Assembly: GCF_035918095.1 (NCBI RefSeq)
Contig: NZ_CP109137.1
Location: 8,806,001 to 8,870,000, forward strand
Direction of reading: 5' to 3'
DNA length: 64,000 nt
Source: Streptomyces sp. NBC_01750
Lineage (GTDB): Bacteria > Actinomycetota > Actinomycetes > Streptomycetales > Streptomycetaceae
Under the pieces are notes generated by a model. The model was not told the origin of the DNA. It was given only the letters and a program-made list of their open reading frames with translations, and did no database searches. The position numbers and the translations under genes are program-made. Each line of letters begins with the position of its first letter. The first letter of the stretch is position 1. Of this stretch, positions 17,513 to 26,710 are shown piece after piece.

Positions 17513-18509
17513 TCGCCCTTGAGCAGACGGGCCAGTTCGTCGTCGACGTCGACCTTGCCGGTGTCGACGGCCGTCTCGATCCAGTCCAGCGTCGCCCTCA
17601 CCCGGGCGACGTTCTCGTGCACGATCGTGCGTTCGTCGTCGTTCAGGGTGCGATCCCGCAGGCCCGGGACGGTCCGGCCGGCCGCCGCCACGAAGGAGTG
17701 GCAGGCGGTGACCAGGTCCAGGAACTCCACCGACCGGTCGATCGCGCGGACAGCCGGGGCGACGGGGCTGGTGCGGTCGAAGTCCTCACGGGCTTGCCGA
17801 CCGCGTTCGACCTGGGCATGGTTGACCTGGAAGCGAGCGGTGTCGTCGCTCATCGCCTTGAACGCGACGTCCGGCCTGCGCAGCAGGCTCGTCGCGGCCG
17901 TCGCCGCGACCGACTCGTCCCGCGTGAACTCCTCCACCGCCCGGACCTTGTCCTCCGCCGACACTTTGGCCGCGACCTGCGGACGCTTGAGGAAGTCGGT
18001 GGTGACCGCCGCGGCGACCTCTTCGTCCTGGGCCAGCGAATGGATCGCGGTGACCTTCTCCTGCGGCGTGATCGGGGTCTCGACCTGCTGCCCCACCCGC
18101 CGGCTCGCGTCGTCCGTGGTCCACCGGGCCTTGCCCTCCGGCGGAGTCCCGATCGCCGCGAAACGTTCCGCCCGTCTTCGATGTTCGCCAGGGCCCGGTG
18201 GACCGTGTACGACGCCGTCTTCGGACTGCGGTGTTCCTTCGGCCAGCGGGAGGCCACCCACCTCGTGGTCTTCACCGTGGCGACCGACAGCCCGATGTCG
18301 TCGGCCAGCCTCTTCATCGACGCCTCGACCGTCCACTCCGGCTCCGCGATCGGGCCGCCCCGCTGCCGCATCGGCTCAATCTCCAGAGCACGGTCACCGA
18401 TCGTGAACTGCCCGCGCGTCTGCTGTTCGACCACATCCCGCAGCTCGGCAACGATCTGTTCGTAACGGGACTGGCTGACGCTCCCGACCTTCTCTGCCAC
18501 TTCGGTCAT
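17509..18509 (-). pseudogene. DUF6192-like protein gene with a frameshift
   Basis: From 18509 the frame reads MTEVAEKVGSVSQSRYEQIV then RALEIEPMRQRGG and a helix-turn-helix-like segment (MKRLADDIGLSVATVKTTRW). After ALANIEDGR near 18172 the sense moves to another frame (RFAAIGTPPEGKARWTTDDA, then long helical repeats with VTAIHSLAQDEEVAAAV) that ends at 17509. One lost G in the GGGCGGAAC stretch explains the shift. DUF6192-type proteins are accessory-element proteins of unknown role in Streptomyces. It could also be an assembly error. Confidence 0.6.
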
Positions 18510-18675
18510 GGTGTCTCACCACCAACTGCGGGCCAGGGCACGGCTCTTGGGGCCGCGACGGGACAGGGCCCGCTTCCAAGCTGAGAGTCAGACCGAAAAT
18601 CCTAAGATCACAATGAATGACCGCAAATGACCGGACGGCGACCGAAGTTGGACCCGGGATGCGTTCGCCCAGCGG

Positions 18676-18990
18676 TTACTGTGACCGTTCGCCGAACGGT
18701 TCCGCCCGGTGCCTCCAAGCCCTCATCTTGCAGCGCGGCGAGCAGAACACCGCATCCGAGCGGCGGTCGACACCGGCCACCCAGCGGGCCCCGCACTCCG
18801 GGCACTCCACCTCGCCCGTACCGTCCCGAACCGCCGCCAGACGCTGACGCAACCGCCGTTCCCGACGCCACTGCCTGGACCGACACACCGACGAACAGAA
18901 CTCCGCCCCGGGCCGGGCACTCGGCCTCAGCCGTTCCCCGCACCCCCGGCAGATCCTCTCCCCGGCCCGACCGGCGCCCTCGGACACCAC
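18676..18990 (-). CDS. small double zinc-finger protein
   Basis: About 104 residues from a GTG start. Two similar cysteine clusters, CRGCGERL...FCSSVCRSRQWRRERR and CPECGARW...VFCSPRCKMRAWRHR, each give four cysteines in a C-x2-C...C-x3-C treble-clef-like spacing followed by a basic stretch. This suggests two zinc-binding modules that may contact nucleic acid. Similar proteins of unknown function are common in Streptomyces. The codon use and length are normal. Confidence 0.6.
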   Translation of the reverse strand: MVSEGAGRAGERICRGCGERLRPSARPGAEFCSSVCRSRQWRRERRLRQRLAAVRDGTGEVECPECGARWVAGVDRRSDAVFCSPRCKMRAWRHRAEPFGERSQ

Positions 18991-19040
18991 GCCAGCGTAG
19001 GACCCCAGGCTACTCAGAACCGGGGCTTAGAAACACGCCC

Positions 19041-20715
19041 TTAGCCTCGATCCACCGATGTGGGCTGAGGGTGATCTTCTGGCTGAGGTCGGGGGACGGC
19101 CGTTGGATTGGGCACCTTGTAGCTGCTGGTCTGCCCAGCGTTTCCACGTGTTCGGTTCCGGTTGGGCCCTTGCGGGCGGGGTGGGCAGGGACGTTCGTGT
19201 CAGCCGGCTGGGCCGTGGACGGTGTCGAAGAGGTGTGTCCAGGCGTGCTGCCAGGGCCAGTTGTTCGGTAGGTGCAGGGTGACGCGCCGTGCGGAGCGGG
19301 CGGTCCGGGCGGGAACGTGGATCAGGTGGGCGCGGAGGGTGGCGGTGGTGGCCTTGGCGTGGAAGGCGGAGGTCAGAGCACCGGTGGCCCGCAGCAGGTT
19401 GTAGGTCATCGCCCACAGGGTCAGCCAGGCGGAGTTGGCGTGGAAGTGTCCGGACGGCAGGTGGGCCAGAGCTGCGGCTTTGCTGTCGGCGATGACCTGC
19501 TCGACGACGGCGTGGTGACGGTGTTCCCGTTCTGACTGGAGGGTCGGGGCGGGGTTGTCGGTGAAGAACGGGTGGTAGCGCCAGAGGGGGAACAGCTCGC
19601 CCTGTTCACCCACGACGGCGGGTTCGGCCAGGTCCCGGACCCGGCGCACGATCAGCCGGGCCGTGACCCGCTCGCTCTTCTTGCGGCCGGTGAAGGCGGT
19701 GTAGGCGGGTATCTCGGCGACTTCGGCGCCGGAGATGAGCTCGCCGGTGTCGGGGTCGGGCACCGCGGTGGGATAGGTGATCTGCTGCCATGCCTCGTCC
19801 GGAATGCCGAGGACGGCCCGCTTGATGGAGGGGTTCATGCCGCAGGTGATGGAGAAGCGGGCCCCGGTCCGGCGGCAGGCGGCGATTACACCGGCGTTGT
19901 AGAACTGTGAATCTGCCCGCAGGATCCGCAGGCCGGTGCAGCCGACCTCGACGGCGGTGGCCAGCGCCTCACTGACCAGTTTCGGGGCGCCGCGTGAGTC
20001 GGCTGCCTTCCCGCGGCGCATCCGCACGGTGGCGATCACCGGCCGCGAGGCGGGGGTGCAGATCGTGGCCAGCAGCGGGTGCAGGGTGCGGACGCCCTTG
20101 AACCGGCCGTACTCGGCGCCCTGCTTGGTCCGGCCGTAGACCCGTTTGTGGGTGGAGTCGACATCGATGAACGCCTTCTCGCCTGCGCCGGGCAGCAGCG
20201 GCGTGTGCGAGGCCAAAGCGGCCAGGAACCTGCGGTGCACCGCGTGGAGCTGGAGTGCGTGACCGTGGGTGAACGCGCGCAGGAAGCTGCCCAGCGTGGA
20301 GGGCGCACGGACGCCTGCGAACAACACGGGCATCGCGCCGTGGCGCAGGACGTGAAGGTCGTCGATGCTGTCCGCACCGGCGGCCATCCCGGCCACGATG
20401 CTGGTGACCTTGGCATCCGGCCCGGCACCCGCGCCGTTCTTCGCTCCGGTCAGCTTCACCTTCTCCGCCACCAGACGGGCCAGCCCGCACCGCTCGGCCA
20501 GCTGCATCACCGGGACCAGCCCGGCATGCGCGATCAGATTCGGGTCGTCGAACGCAGCGGAGACCGCCGCCGGAGTATGGGAAACTTTCATCTACGAGGT
20601 GCCTTGCTGATTGTGCGTGCTGGAAGCGTCAGAACTCCCATCATCGCAGGTCAGCAGGCACCTCTTCTTGATTCCTTATCCACAGGACGCGGGTCACTCG
20701 GTGGATCGAGGCTAA
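19041..20715. mobile_element. IS1380-family insertion sequence, copy 1
   Basis: A 1675-base element bounded by inverted repeats TTAGCCTCGATCCACCG (left) and CGGTGGATCGAGGCTAA (right) with one transposase gene. A second copy lies at 45626-47300 in the same orientation; only one base difference is evident (C at 20688 versus G at 47273). No matching target duplication is seen at its flanks. Confidence 0.9.
19200..20591 (-). CDS. IS1380-family transposase (copy 1)
   Basis: The 463-residue DDE transposase starts MKVSHTPAAVSAAFDDPNLI, typical of Streptomyces IS1380 members. The first catalytic Asp is in KAFIDVDSTHKRVYG, the second in LRILRADSQFYN, and a C-terminal helical region with HHAVVEQVIADSKAAALAHL carries the likely catalytic Glu. 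Length is full, so the gene should be functional. Identical to the copy at 45785-47176. Confidence 0.9.
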   Translation of the reverse strand: MKVSHTPAAVSAAFDDPNLIAHAGLVPVMQLAERCGLARLVAEKVKLTGAKNGAGAGPDAKVTSIVAGMAAGADSIDDLHVLRHGAMPVLFAGVRAPSTLGSFLRAFTHGHALQLHAVHRRFLAALASHTPLLPGAGEKAFIDVDSTHKRVYGRTKQGAEYGRFKGVRTLHPLLATICTPASRPVIATVRMRRGKAADSRGAPKLVSEALATAVEVGCTGLRILRADSQFYNAGVIAACRRTGARFSITCGMNPSIKRAVLGIPDEAWQQITYPTAVPDPDTGELISGAEVAEIPAYTAFTGRKKSERVTARLIVRRVRDLAEPAVVGEQGELFPLWRYHPFFTDNPAPTLQSEREHRHHAVVEQVIADSKAAALAHLPSGHFHANSAWLTLWAMTYNLLRATGALTSAFHAKATTATLRAHLIHVPARTARSARRVTLHLPNNWPWQHAWTHLFDTVHGPAG

Positions 20716-20800
20716 GGAGCCGGGCGAGACAGGCAAACCCTTAACGGGGCATCGGCTCCAACCGGTCGGAGCAACCCGCGCTCTCATCGATGCATAGTCA

Positions 20801-20817
20801 GTCCCGCCTGGCGGGAC
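20801..20817. terminator. short GC hairpin
   Basis: GTCCCGC and GCGGGAC separated by CTG form a perfect 7-bp stem upstream of the SapA-like gene. The surrounding 20716-20946 stretch contains no gene. It could be a terminator for leftward or rightward transcription out of the IS. Confidence 0.35.
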
Positions 20818-20946
20818 CTCCCTTGTGATCACAGCTCCACCCAACGGGACAGCACAGCGTCATCTCGGCGCACGGGTCCGGCCGAGGTGGAGGCTCGGCT
20901 AGCCCAGGTCATTCGGCCAAGCCCACCACAGAGGGAGTTTGACCTC

Positions 20947-21405
20947 ATGCCCAAGCTACGCCGAGTTCTCACCGCTGCCACCGTTGGGATCGCGGGGGTT
21001 GCAGGCAGCATCGCCATCGCCCCCGCTGCCAACGCCGCCACGTCGCTCTGTGGGTCCGGCTATGCCTATGTCGGCAAGCACGCCATGACCCGCGACTCGG
21101 GGACCGGGGGACCTCGAACGGGCGGATACGTATATGTGTACTACAGCAAACAAACCCGGCACAATTGTGCGATAGCCAAGCCGGTTCCCGAGCTGCGCAG
21201 CACGGCCAGGAAGATCGGTGTCGGGCTGTACAGCCCGGCGTACAAGCGTGGGCACTCCGACGGCTACAACTCTTGGGAAAACTACCGCAAGTGGGCAGGC
21301 CCGGTATACGTGAAGGCGCCGCACTCCTGCATCACAGTGGTCGGCGACGTCTCCGCTGGCCGCGCCCACTACAGCGTGAACAAGCGAGGCGTTCACTGCG
21401 GCTGA
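20947..21405 (+). CDS. secreted SapA-like (spore-associated) protein
   Basis: 152 residues. ATG 20947 is preceded by GAGGGAG and gives a clear Sec signal peptide (KLRRVLTAATVGIAGVAGSI, cleavage after ANA). The mature part is small, basic and has four cysteines (LCGSGYAYV, HNCAIAK, HSCITVVGD, HCG) with an AGPVYVKAPHSC segment near the end. This arrangement resembles Streptomyces spore-associated protein A and related secreted proteins of unknown biochemical role. Likely exported and disulfide-bonded. Confidence 0.6.
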   Translation: MPKLRRVLTAATVGIAGVAGSIAIAPAANAATSLCGSGYAYVGKHAMTRDSGTGGPRTGGYVYVYYSKQTRHNCAIAKPVPELRSTARKIGVGLYSPAYKRGHSDGYNSWENYRKWAGPVYVKAPHSCITVVGDVSAGRAHYSVNKRGVHCG

Positions 21406-21783
21406 TTACGGCTGCCCGGCGCGGGTGCACTGCCACAGGTCAACCATGCCGATCGACGGCGCCAGCCCGAGGGCGGGCGCTGCCCTGCGCACCACGAGCC
21501 CGAGCTCGCCGGCTGGCCACACCTCCAACACCGGTGGCCGGCCGGTCATGCCTTGCTCTGGCTCCCCGCGTGCGCACCCGGCGAGATCCAGCCCGCCGCG
21601 TCCTCGCATCCGGCCACAGGTCGGTGTAGCGGCTTTGGGCCGGAGCTGCCATGGGGCGAGAGATCATGGCCCCTCACGCCTCCGAGTGGCCGTTGCGGTT
21701 ACGGCACCCCTCGCCATGCAGGCCACCCACGGACTATGTTGAACGCGTTCAAATGCTGCGCGGTGTGGTTCGTGGGGGTACGG

Positions 21784-22194
21784 ATGTCAACGAAGCAGGG
21801 CGTCGCTCGCAGACTCGGGCGGGTGCTGGGACGGATCGGGCGATGCGTGCTGACGTACGTGCTCCTCCACACCGCAGCATGGGTGGCCATCTCGCAGACG
21901 GTCTGGTGGGACGACACCTTTCTAGAGATCATGGCGACCGGCATGGCCCTGCTGCTGATCATCGGGATACCTACCGTGCTCATCGCTGTTTTCGCGGTAT
22001 GGGTGCACAACCGTATGGACGTGGTCCGCTTCCGCGTATTGCTTACCCTCCCGCTGATGCTTTGCGTGTGGCCCCTGTTGGCAAGCAGCGCGTCGGAGCC
22101 GCTCGTGTTCCAGGTCATGGCTCAGATCGCTTTCGCCGTACTGATACCTGCGCCGCTATTCCCCGAAGGCTGGCTCGGTGAGGTTGACCAGTGA
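21784..22194 (+). CDS. small integral membrane protein, unknown function
   Basis: 136 residues from ATG 21784, with GGGGG about 8 bases upstream. Four hydrophobic segments are visible: LTYVLLHTAAWVAISQTVWW, IMATGMALLLIIGIPTVLIA, FRVLLTLPLMLCVWPLLA and FQVMAQIAFAVLIPAPLF. No family recognised and no functional neighbours point to a role. Confidence 0.5.
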   Translation: MSTKQGVARRLGRVLGRIGRCVLTYVLLHTAAWVAISQTVWWDDTFLEIMATGMALLLIIGIPTVLIAVFAVWVHNRMDVVRFRVLLTLPLMLCVWPLLASSASEPLVFQVMAQIAFAVLIPAPLFPEGWLGEVDQ

Positions 22195-22402
22195 GGGGTG
22201 TCGTGCGTGCCCTTCACGTCCCCAAACGGCCGGTTGCCACGGGCGAGTAACGGCGAATCACGGCGACAAGCCAGGAGACACGCAGGCAGCGCCCCGCAGC
22301 TCAGCAGGCATGCGCGATCTCCCGCACTGGGGCTTTCAAGCACTGAGCCAGAGATCAGTCCGGATTCAGGCACTGAAGTCTGCCTGCTGTCTTTCTGTGT
22401 GG

Positions 22403-22801
22403 TCACCAGGATCGGTCTCGTAGTCGAAGCGGGCGGTCGGGTGTGAACCGAACCATCTTCGTTGCGGGGTCATCCAGTGGAGCGGAGAAACGCACTGGCC
22501 ATAGGTGCTCAGGGCCGAGGTACCGGGTCAACTTCCGCACCGCCCTGGCTCGGTCAAGCGACACTATCTGCGCCGTGCCCTGGCAAGTCACAGCAAACAC
22601 TTCGCTTGTCGCCAGCTCGCAGGTGTCGACGACCAGCGCCGCACGCGGGTCCTCGGCAAGCATCTGCTCCATCCGGGAGTAGGAACCGGTCAGCCACCAG
22701 AAGGCACCCTCCTCCCAGATGAACCACACGGGCCGAACTTCAGGACCGTTGGTCGCTACCCTCGCAACCAGCGGTCGTGACAGAAACTCGTTAACGTCCA
22801 C
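22403..22801 (-). CDS. pyridoxamine 5'-phosphate oxidase-fold protein
   Basis: A 132-residue FMN-binding split-barrel protein: VNEFLSRPLVARVATNGPEV, RPVWFIWEEGAFWWLT and SRMEQMLAEDPRAALVVDT are the classic strands of this family. Members reduce or bind flavins, F420 or heme and act on small molecules. Single gene, transcribed leftward, no obvious partner. Confidence 0.8.
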   Translation of the reverse strand: MDVNEFLSRPLVARVATNGPEVRPVWFIWEEGAFWWLTGSYSRMEQMLAEDPRAALVVDTCELATSEVFAVTCQGTAQIVSLDRARAVRKLTRYLGPEHLWPVRFSAPLDDPATKMVRFTPDRPLRLRDRSW

Positions 22802-22824
22802 GGTAGAAACGTAGCTGTACAGCA

Positions 22825-23208
22825 GTGCCGTACCGCAACCCCAGCAACCGTCCCCGTCCCCTACCGTCCCTCTGGGGCTCCGAAGCGACAGGTATGACCG
22901 TCGCTGACCGATCCGGCTGGAGCTACGGATCAGAAGGTTCGGCGCACCGGGCCGACCTGCGCATCATCAGAATCGCCGACAGCGTGCACGCCATCGCCGC
23001 TCATGTCGCCGCGGGAACGGGCATCAGCATCACCGTCGAATCCGCACTCGACCACCAGCCACCCGGCCTGCGCATCATCCCCATCACCGGCCGTTCGACC
23101 ACCGCCGACCAGGCCGTCCTCACCCCCACCGAGCCGTCGGACACCGCCACGGCACTGCGCGACCTGCTGCTGCACACCTCGGCAGAGTCGCCCTCTACCG
23201 ATCACTGA
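22825..23208 (+). pseudogene. possible remnant of a LysR-type regulator (effector domain end)
   Basis: The frame contains SVHAIAAHVAAGTGISITVE and PPGLRIIPITG, which align in style with the C-terminal half of LysR substrate-binding domains (V-A-A-G-x-G-I-S... P-x-G-L/V). No DNA-binding domain precedes it; the start region is only 23 bases from the divergent PPOX gene. Probably a 5'-deleted gene. Confidence 0.4.
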
Positions 23209-23716
23209 GCGGAGCGGTGTGCATCGTGAAGTTGTAAGTCGTGGGGCTGGTGTGCGCGCATCTTGCCGGCTCTCAAGCGACCGAGTACCAGTCGGAGCCG
23301 GCCGGGCCGCAGACTGCAACCTACGGCCGGGCCGCCCCCTCACCCCTCACGGCCCACACGCGCCTTACCCCGCACGCCAGCGCGCGGACGTCGACCGCGT
23401 GCCAGCAGGACCGCATCCGCGGTACCTGACCCGGATTGCGAAGCGGTACCGCCGCCTGCCGCGCGCCTGACCCGAGCGCTCTGATTCTCGGGCCCGTCTC
23501 TGCCGTCATCGGCGGAGGCGGGCCCCGTCGCGTTCCCCAGGACCGCAACCACAGCGTGTTGTCGCCCTCTGGGGCCGCCTCCCGTCGCCAGTCTGCGACA
23601 GGCAGTTGCGGGACTAGTCCACATTCCATCCACGGTGCAGTCCTGCCCGGCTCGCGCACCGACTCTTCGACGCGGCCAGGCCACATCCCTCCCTTCCGTT
23701 CATGAGGAGCTGCGCC
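23209..23716. other. no gene recognised
   Basis: About 500 bases without a supported gene on either strand. The only signal is the Shine-Dalgarno GAGGAG at 23704-23709 that serves the following gene. Confidence 0.4.
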
Positions 23717-24994
23717 ATGCCCCGATCCGCCCGACCCTCCCAGCCGAATCCCAACAAACCTGCTGCCCTGCCGGGTTGGAAGGCACCCCATCCGGGTGCG
23801 GTGTTGGAGTGGCAGCGGCGTCAGGAGATGTTCACCCGCACCAACCTGTGCCAGATGATCCTTGCGACGTCGATCCGCAGCGGCTCGTGGACTCTCATGC
23901 CAACCACCGCCGCCCTGCCCCCGCATATCGATCAAGCCGACTTCGCTGCCCGGGCGCTGATGCTCTGCGAATCGCAGCGCCTTCAGGAGGCCCGGTCCTA
24001 CAGCATCGGCGAGGACACGACCGCCCTGGCCGTCGCGACGACCGCCACCAGCGCGCCGGGAGAGCAGATCACCACGCGGCGCGCTCCGAGCCCCAGCGGC
24101 CTCATGATCTTCAAAGATCCCATCGGGTCGGACACCGCGACCTGGACCACCAACCGCGGTCAGGAAGTGGAGATCCACACACCGATCGTAGCCGCCTCCT
24201 GGTCCCTGTGGAACGGCGATCAATCCAGTCTCGACGGCGTGCCGCTGACCTGGATCCGGAACAGCGCCACCCACGGATTCCTACCGCTCGCCCCGAAAGA
24301 GCGCGGGATCTGGATGACGTTCTACGCACCCAGGACCGGCGACACCGACGTTGACCCCGACGCACCGGTCGCGGTCGACCCTTGGGGTGAGGCTGTCACC
24401 GCCCGTCAGTCAACGAAGGCCGACCATGCGTTCCAGCACCGAAACCCAGACCTGTGGGGGCCCATGGCCTGGCACAACGAGTTCTTCCTCCCCGATGGCG
24501 AAAAGTTCAACGCCCACCCGGCACCCGGCAGCGTGCAGCACTGGGCCGCAACCGTCTACACCACATGGCAGATCATGCAGCAGACCGGCAGGCAGCAGCT
24601 GGTGGAGACGACTGAGCACACCCTGCCTCCGGCAGCTCGGAAGAAGGCGAAGGCGAAAGCCAAGCGGCTGGGCCACAAAACAGTTGGGGACGGAGTGGTC
24701 CGCGTCATCGATCTGGCCGCGCCCATACGCCCGGCCAAGCAGGCGGCCGACGGAGATGCGGCGGCATCCGACGGACGGCGCACCGTGCAGTGGTCGTGCC
24801 GATGGCCGGTACCGCCCTACCGCCGAAACACGTGCACCAATCCGCACCTGCACCACCGTCTCGACGACGACGATCTGAAACACCATGAGCACCGCGAGGA
24901 CGTCATTCCCTTCAAGATCAAGGGACCGGCCGACAAACCACTGCGCGTCAAAGGCGGCACCACGTTCGTGTTCAACCACGACCCTGAGCAGTAA
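23717..24994 (+). CDS. hypothetical protein (425 aa)
   Basis: ATG 23717 is preferred over ATG 23702 because GAGGAG lies 7 bases before it. The protein has no signal peptide or membrane segment. The N-terminal half contains QEMFTRTNLCQMILATSIRS and many Trp residues (SWSLWNG, WIRNSATHGF, IWMTFYAP). The C-terminal third has a Lys/Ala stretch (PPAARKKAKAKAKRLGHKT) and a basic end (VQWSCRWPVPPYRRNTC ... FKIKGPADKPLRVKGG) of the kind seen in proteins of Streptomyces integrative elements. I do not recognise a function. Large solvent-exposed basic tail suggests nucleic-acid contact (inference). Confidence 0.6.
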   Translation: MPRSARPSQPNPNKPAALPGWKAPHPGAVLEWQRRQEMFTRTNLCQMILATSIRSGSWTLMPTTAALPPHIDQADFAARALMLCESQRLQEARSYSIGEDTTALAVATTATSAPGEQITTRRAPSPSGLMIFKDPIGSDTATWTTNRGQEVEIHTPIVAASWSLWNGDQSSLDGVPLTWIRNSATHGFLPLAPKERGIWMTFYAPRTGDTDVDPDAPVAVDPWGEAVTARQSTKADHAFQHRNPDLWGPMAWHNEFFLPDGEKFNAHPAPGSVQHWAATVYTTWQIMQQTGRQQLVETTEHTLPPAARKKAKAKAKRLGHKTVGDGVVRVIDLAAPIRPAKQAADGDAAASDGRRTVQWSCRWPVPPYRRNTCTNPHLHHRLDDDDLKHHEHREDVIPFKIKGPADKPLRVKGGTTFVFNHDPEQ

Positions 24995-25418
24995 CTGGCA
25001 CAGTGATGTGCACCCTCCATCGTGACGCAACGCAAGGCGTCCAACCCTGTGCATCGGCCACAGGCTGACCACCCGCACCACCCGTGGGCCCGCCACGCCG
25101 AGACCGGCAGTGGCGGGCCCTGCCGCATCCACCCGGCACCGGCCGACCGGGGCTGCGCCGCTTGCGGCGCTAACTTCCTGCTGGGCCACCATCGTTCTTG
25201 CCAGACCAGCCCTCTGCGCCGCGTGTCACCCCACTTTTGTTCGTGGGGGCTGGTCCTGGATTGTTGCGCAGCCCACCCTCCCCCTTCTGGTCTGGGGGTT
25301 GGGCGTTGGTATGGCACCGAGACACCCACCGGCCCGTAGCCGGACTGTCTCACCGACTGCCTCCTACACCGCACACCACCACTGTCCGCTTCCTGGATCA
25401 CCCGTGGAGTGCCTCATC
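24995..25418. other. no gene recognised
   Basis: Possible short frame from about 25022 (VTQRKASNPVHRPQADHPHH, later CAACGANF) has a CxxC pair but no clear homology. The GGAG at 25405-25408 precedes the gene fragment that starts at 25419. Confidence 0.3.
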
Positions 25419-25586
25419 ATGGCCACCGACTGGCTGCTCACCCAGAACGACCGTATGAAGAAGCAAGGCATATTCAACTGGACTCTGCCTGCCTGGGCCG
25501 TCCGCCTCGAAGACCAAAACCCGGACGGCACCACCACCGTGCGCAACATCAACGTCTGCCCCCAGGCCAGCATCTGCGCGTCCGGT
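25419..25586 (+). pseudogene. 5' fragment of a GP88-like gene
   Basis: The first ~56 codons read MATDWLLTQNDRMKKQGIFN then WTLPAWAVRL and VCPQASICASG. This is the start of proteins related to phage gene product 88, where the sequence continues into a C-x-x-C-Y-A-R motif. Here the frame leaves the family right after CPQASICAS, so the gene is truncated at about 25586. Confidence 0.45.
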
Positions 25587-26253
25587 ATCGCGGCACTCAT
25601 CGTGTCCCACGGTGCCGTGTCGCTTTGCCGGCGGGTTGTCGCCCGGCTCTCTTCCGTGCCGATGTCGTTCATCGTGTCGCTTTCGGTACCGCTGGTGTGG
25701 CCGAGGTCACGCAGTCTCGCGGGGCTTCTTGTGGTCTGTCCGCTAGAGGATCCCAGGCGCGAGCTGCCGTGCCTGGGCATGGTGATCTCTGGGGGGTGGC
25801 CAGCCAGCGCGGCTAGAACTAGCCGACTTCTTCGCACGCTTCGAACCTCCGGCCGCGGACGAGGACGCCATCGTCTACGACGGCGAAGAAGACGCCCTGC
25901 TTGCCGCCTTGGACCGAGTCCGCACATCCCCTTGCCCCCGGCGTGACGACTCCTCGGAGGGGCATCGCCGTACAGGAACCGCGCGCCGGGTCCGCCGACA
26001 CTGACCACATGGACAGGCGAGCTGCAGAAGCGTGAGTCGATGAAGCACGCCCAAGTCTGTTGGGATGACATCAACGCAATTCCGGGAGAATCTGCGGACA
26101 CGATGGGCCAGCGCCCCTTGCCGTACCTCACCGACAGGCCAGTTGGTGCGCAAGGGGCAGGGCCAAGATCGACCCACCGGCCATGGATTTCCCCTCCCTC
26201 GCACAATGTCGCAGCCCAGCGGGCGACGCCTTCATCCTTGAGCAACACTCCAC
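25587..26253. other. remnant-rich stretch without an intact gene
   Basis: Contains two copies of TGTCGCTTT (about 25618 and 25676) of the kind found at IS ends, and a coding-like plus-strand tail (from about 25816: ELADFFARFEPPAADEDAIV, ending near 26001) that I cannot assign. Nothing here looks intact. The region ends at the ArsR operator. Confidence 0.35.
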
Positions 26254-26275
26254 GAATTGCAAAATTCTGCAATTC
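26254..26275. promoter_or_regulatory. ArsR-type operator 1
   Basis: Perfect 8-bp inverted repeat GAATTGCA-AAATTC-TGCAATTC in an otherwise GC-rich region, 94 bases upstream of the ArsR gene at 26369. The half-site AATTG is shared with the operators at 32672 and 41885, each next to an ArsR paralogue. Confidence 0.7.
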
Positions 26276-26368
26276 AATACATGCTGTGTTGGCTGTGTCC
26301 GTAGGTAGCCGCGGGCACAGCGCCAAGCGATACCCCGGTGCCCGGGGTGATGAGGAGAGTCCGCGATC

Positions 26369-26710
26369 GTGCCGGTTCCGCTGTATCAGGCCAAGGCCGA
26401 GTTCTTCCGGATGCTGGGGCACCCGGTGCGCATCCGGGTCCTGGAGCTGTTGCAGAACGGGCCGATGCCGGTGCGGGATCTGCTCGCATCGATCGAGGTG
26501 GAGCCGTCGGCCCTGTCCCAGCAGCTGGCGGTGCTGCGCCGGTCGGGGATCGTGAGGTCAACGCGGGAGGGCTCGACCGTGGTCTACGAGCTCGCGGGCG
26601 GGGATGTCGCGGATCTGATGCGGGCCGCACGGCGGATCCTCACCGAGATGCTGGCCGGGCAGAACGAGCTGCTGGCGGAGTTGCGGGAAGCCGAGGTCGC
26701 GGCGCAGTGA
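26369..26710 (+). CDS. ArsR-family regulator 1
   Basis: 113 residues from GTG 26369 with GAGGAG upstream. Winged helix-turn-helix: AEFFRMLGHPVRIRVLELL, PVRDLLASIEVEPSALSQQL and AVLRRSGIVRSTREGSTVVY (recognition helix and wing). It contains no cysteine, so it is not a classic thiol-ligand metal sensor. It closely resembles the ArsR proteins at 32830 and 41315 and M. tuberculosis Rv0081 in context. Overlaps the SulP gene by GTGA and so heads that operon; probably autorepresses through the operator at 26254. Confidence 0.9.
   Translation: MPVPLYQAKAEFFRMLGHPVRIRVLELLQNGPMPVRDLLASIEVEPSALSQQLAVLRRSGIVRSTREGSTVVYELAGGDVADLMRAARRILTEMLAGQNELLAELREAEVAAQ

Noticed and set aside
19041..20715. Target-site duplication for the IS1380 copies
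   Set aside because: The bases outside the inverted repeats at 19040/20716 and 45625/47301 do not match for either copy.
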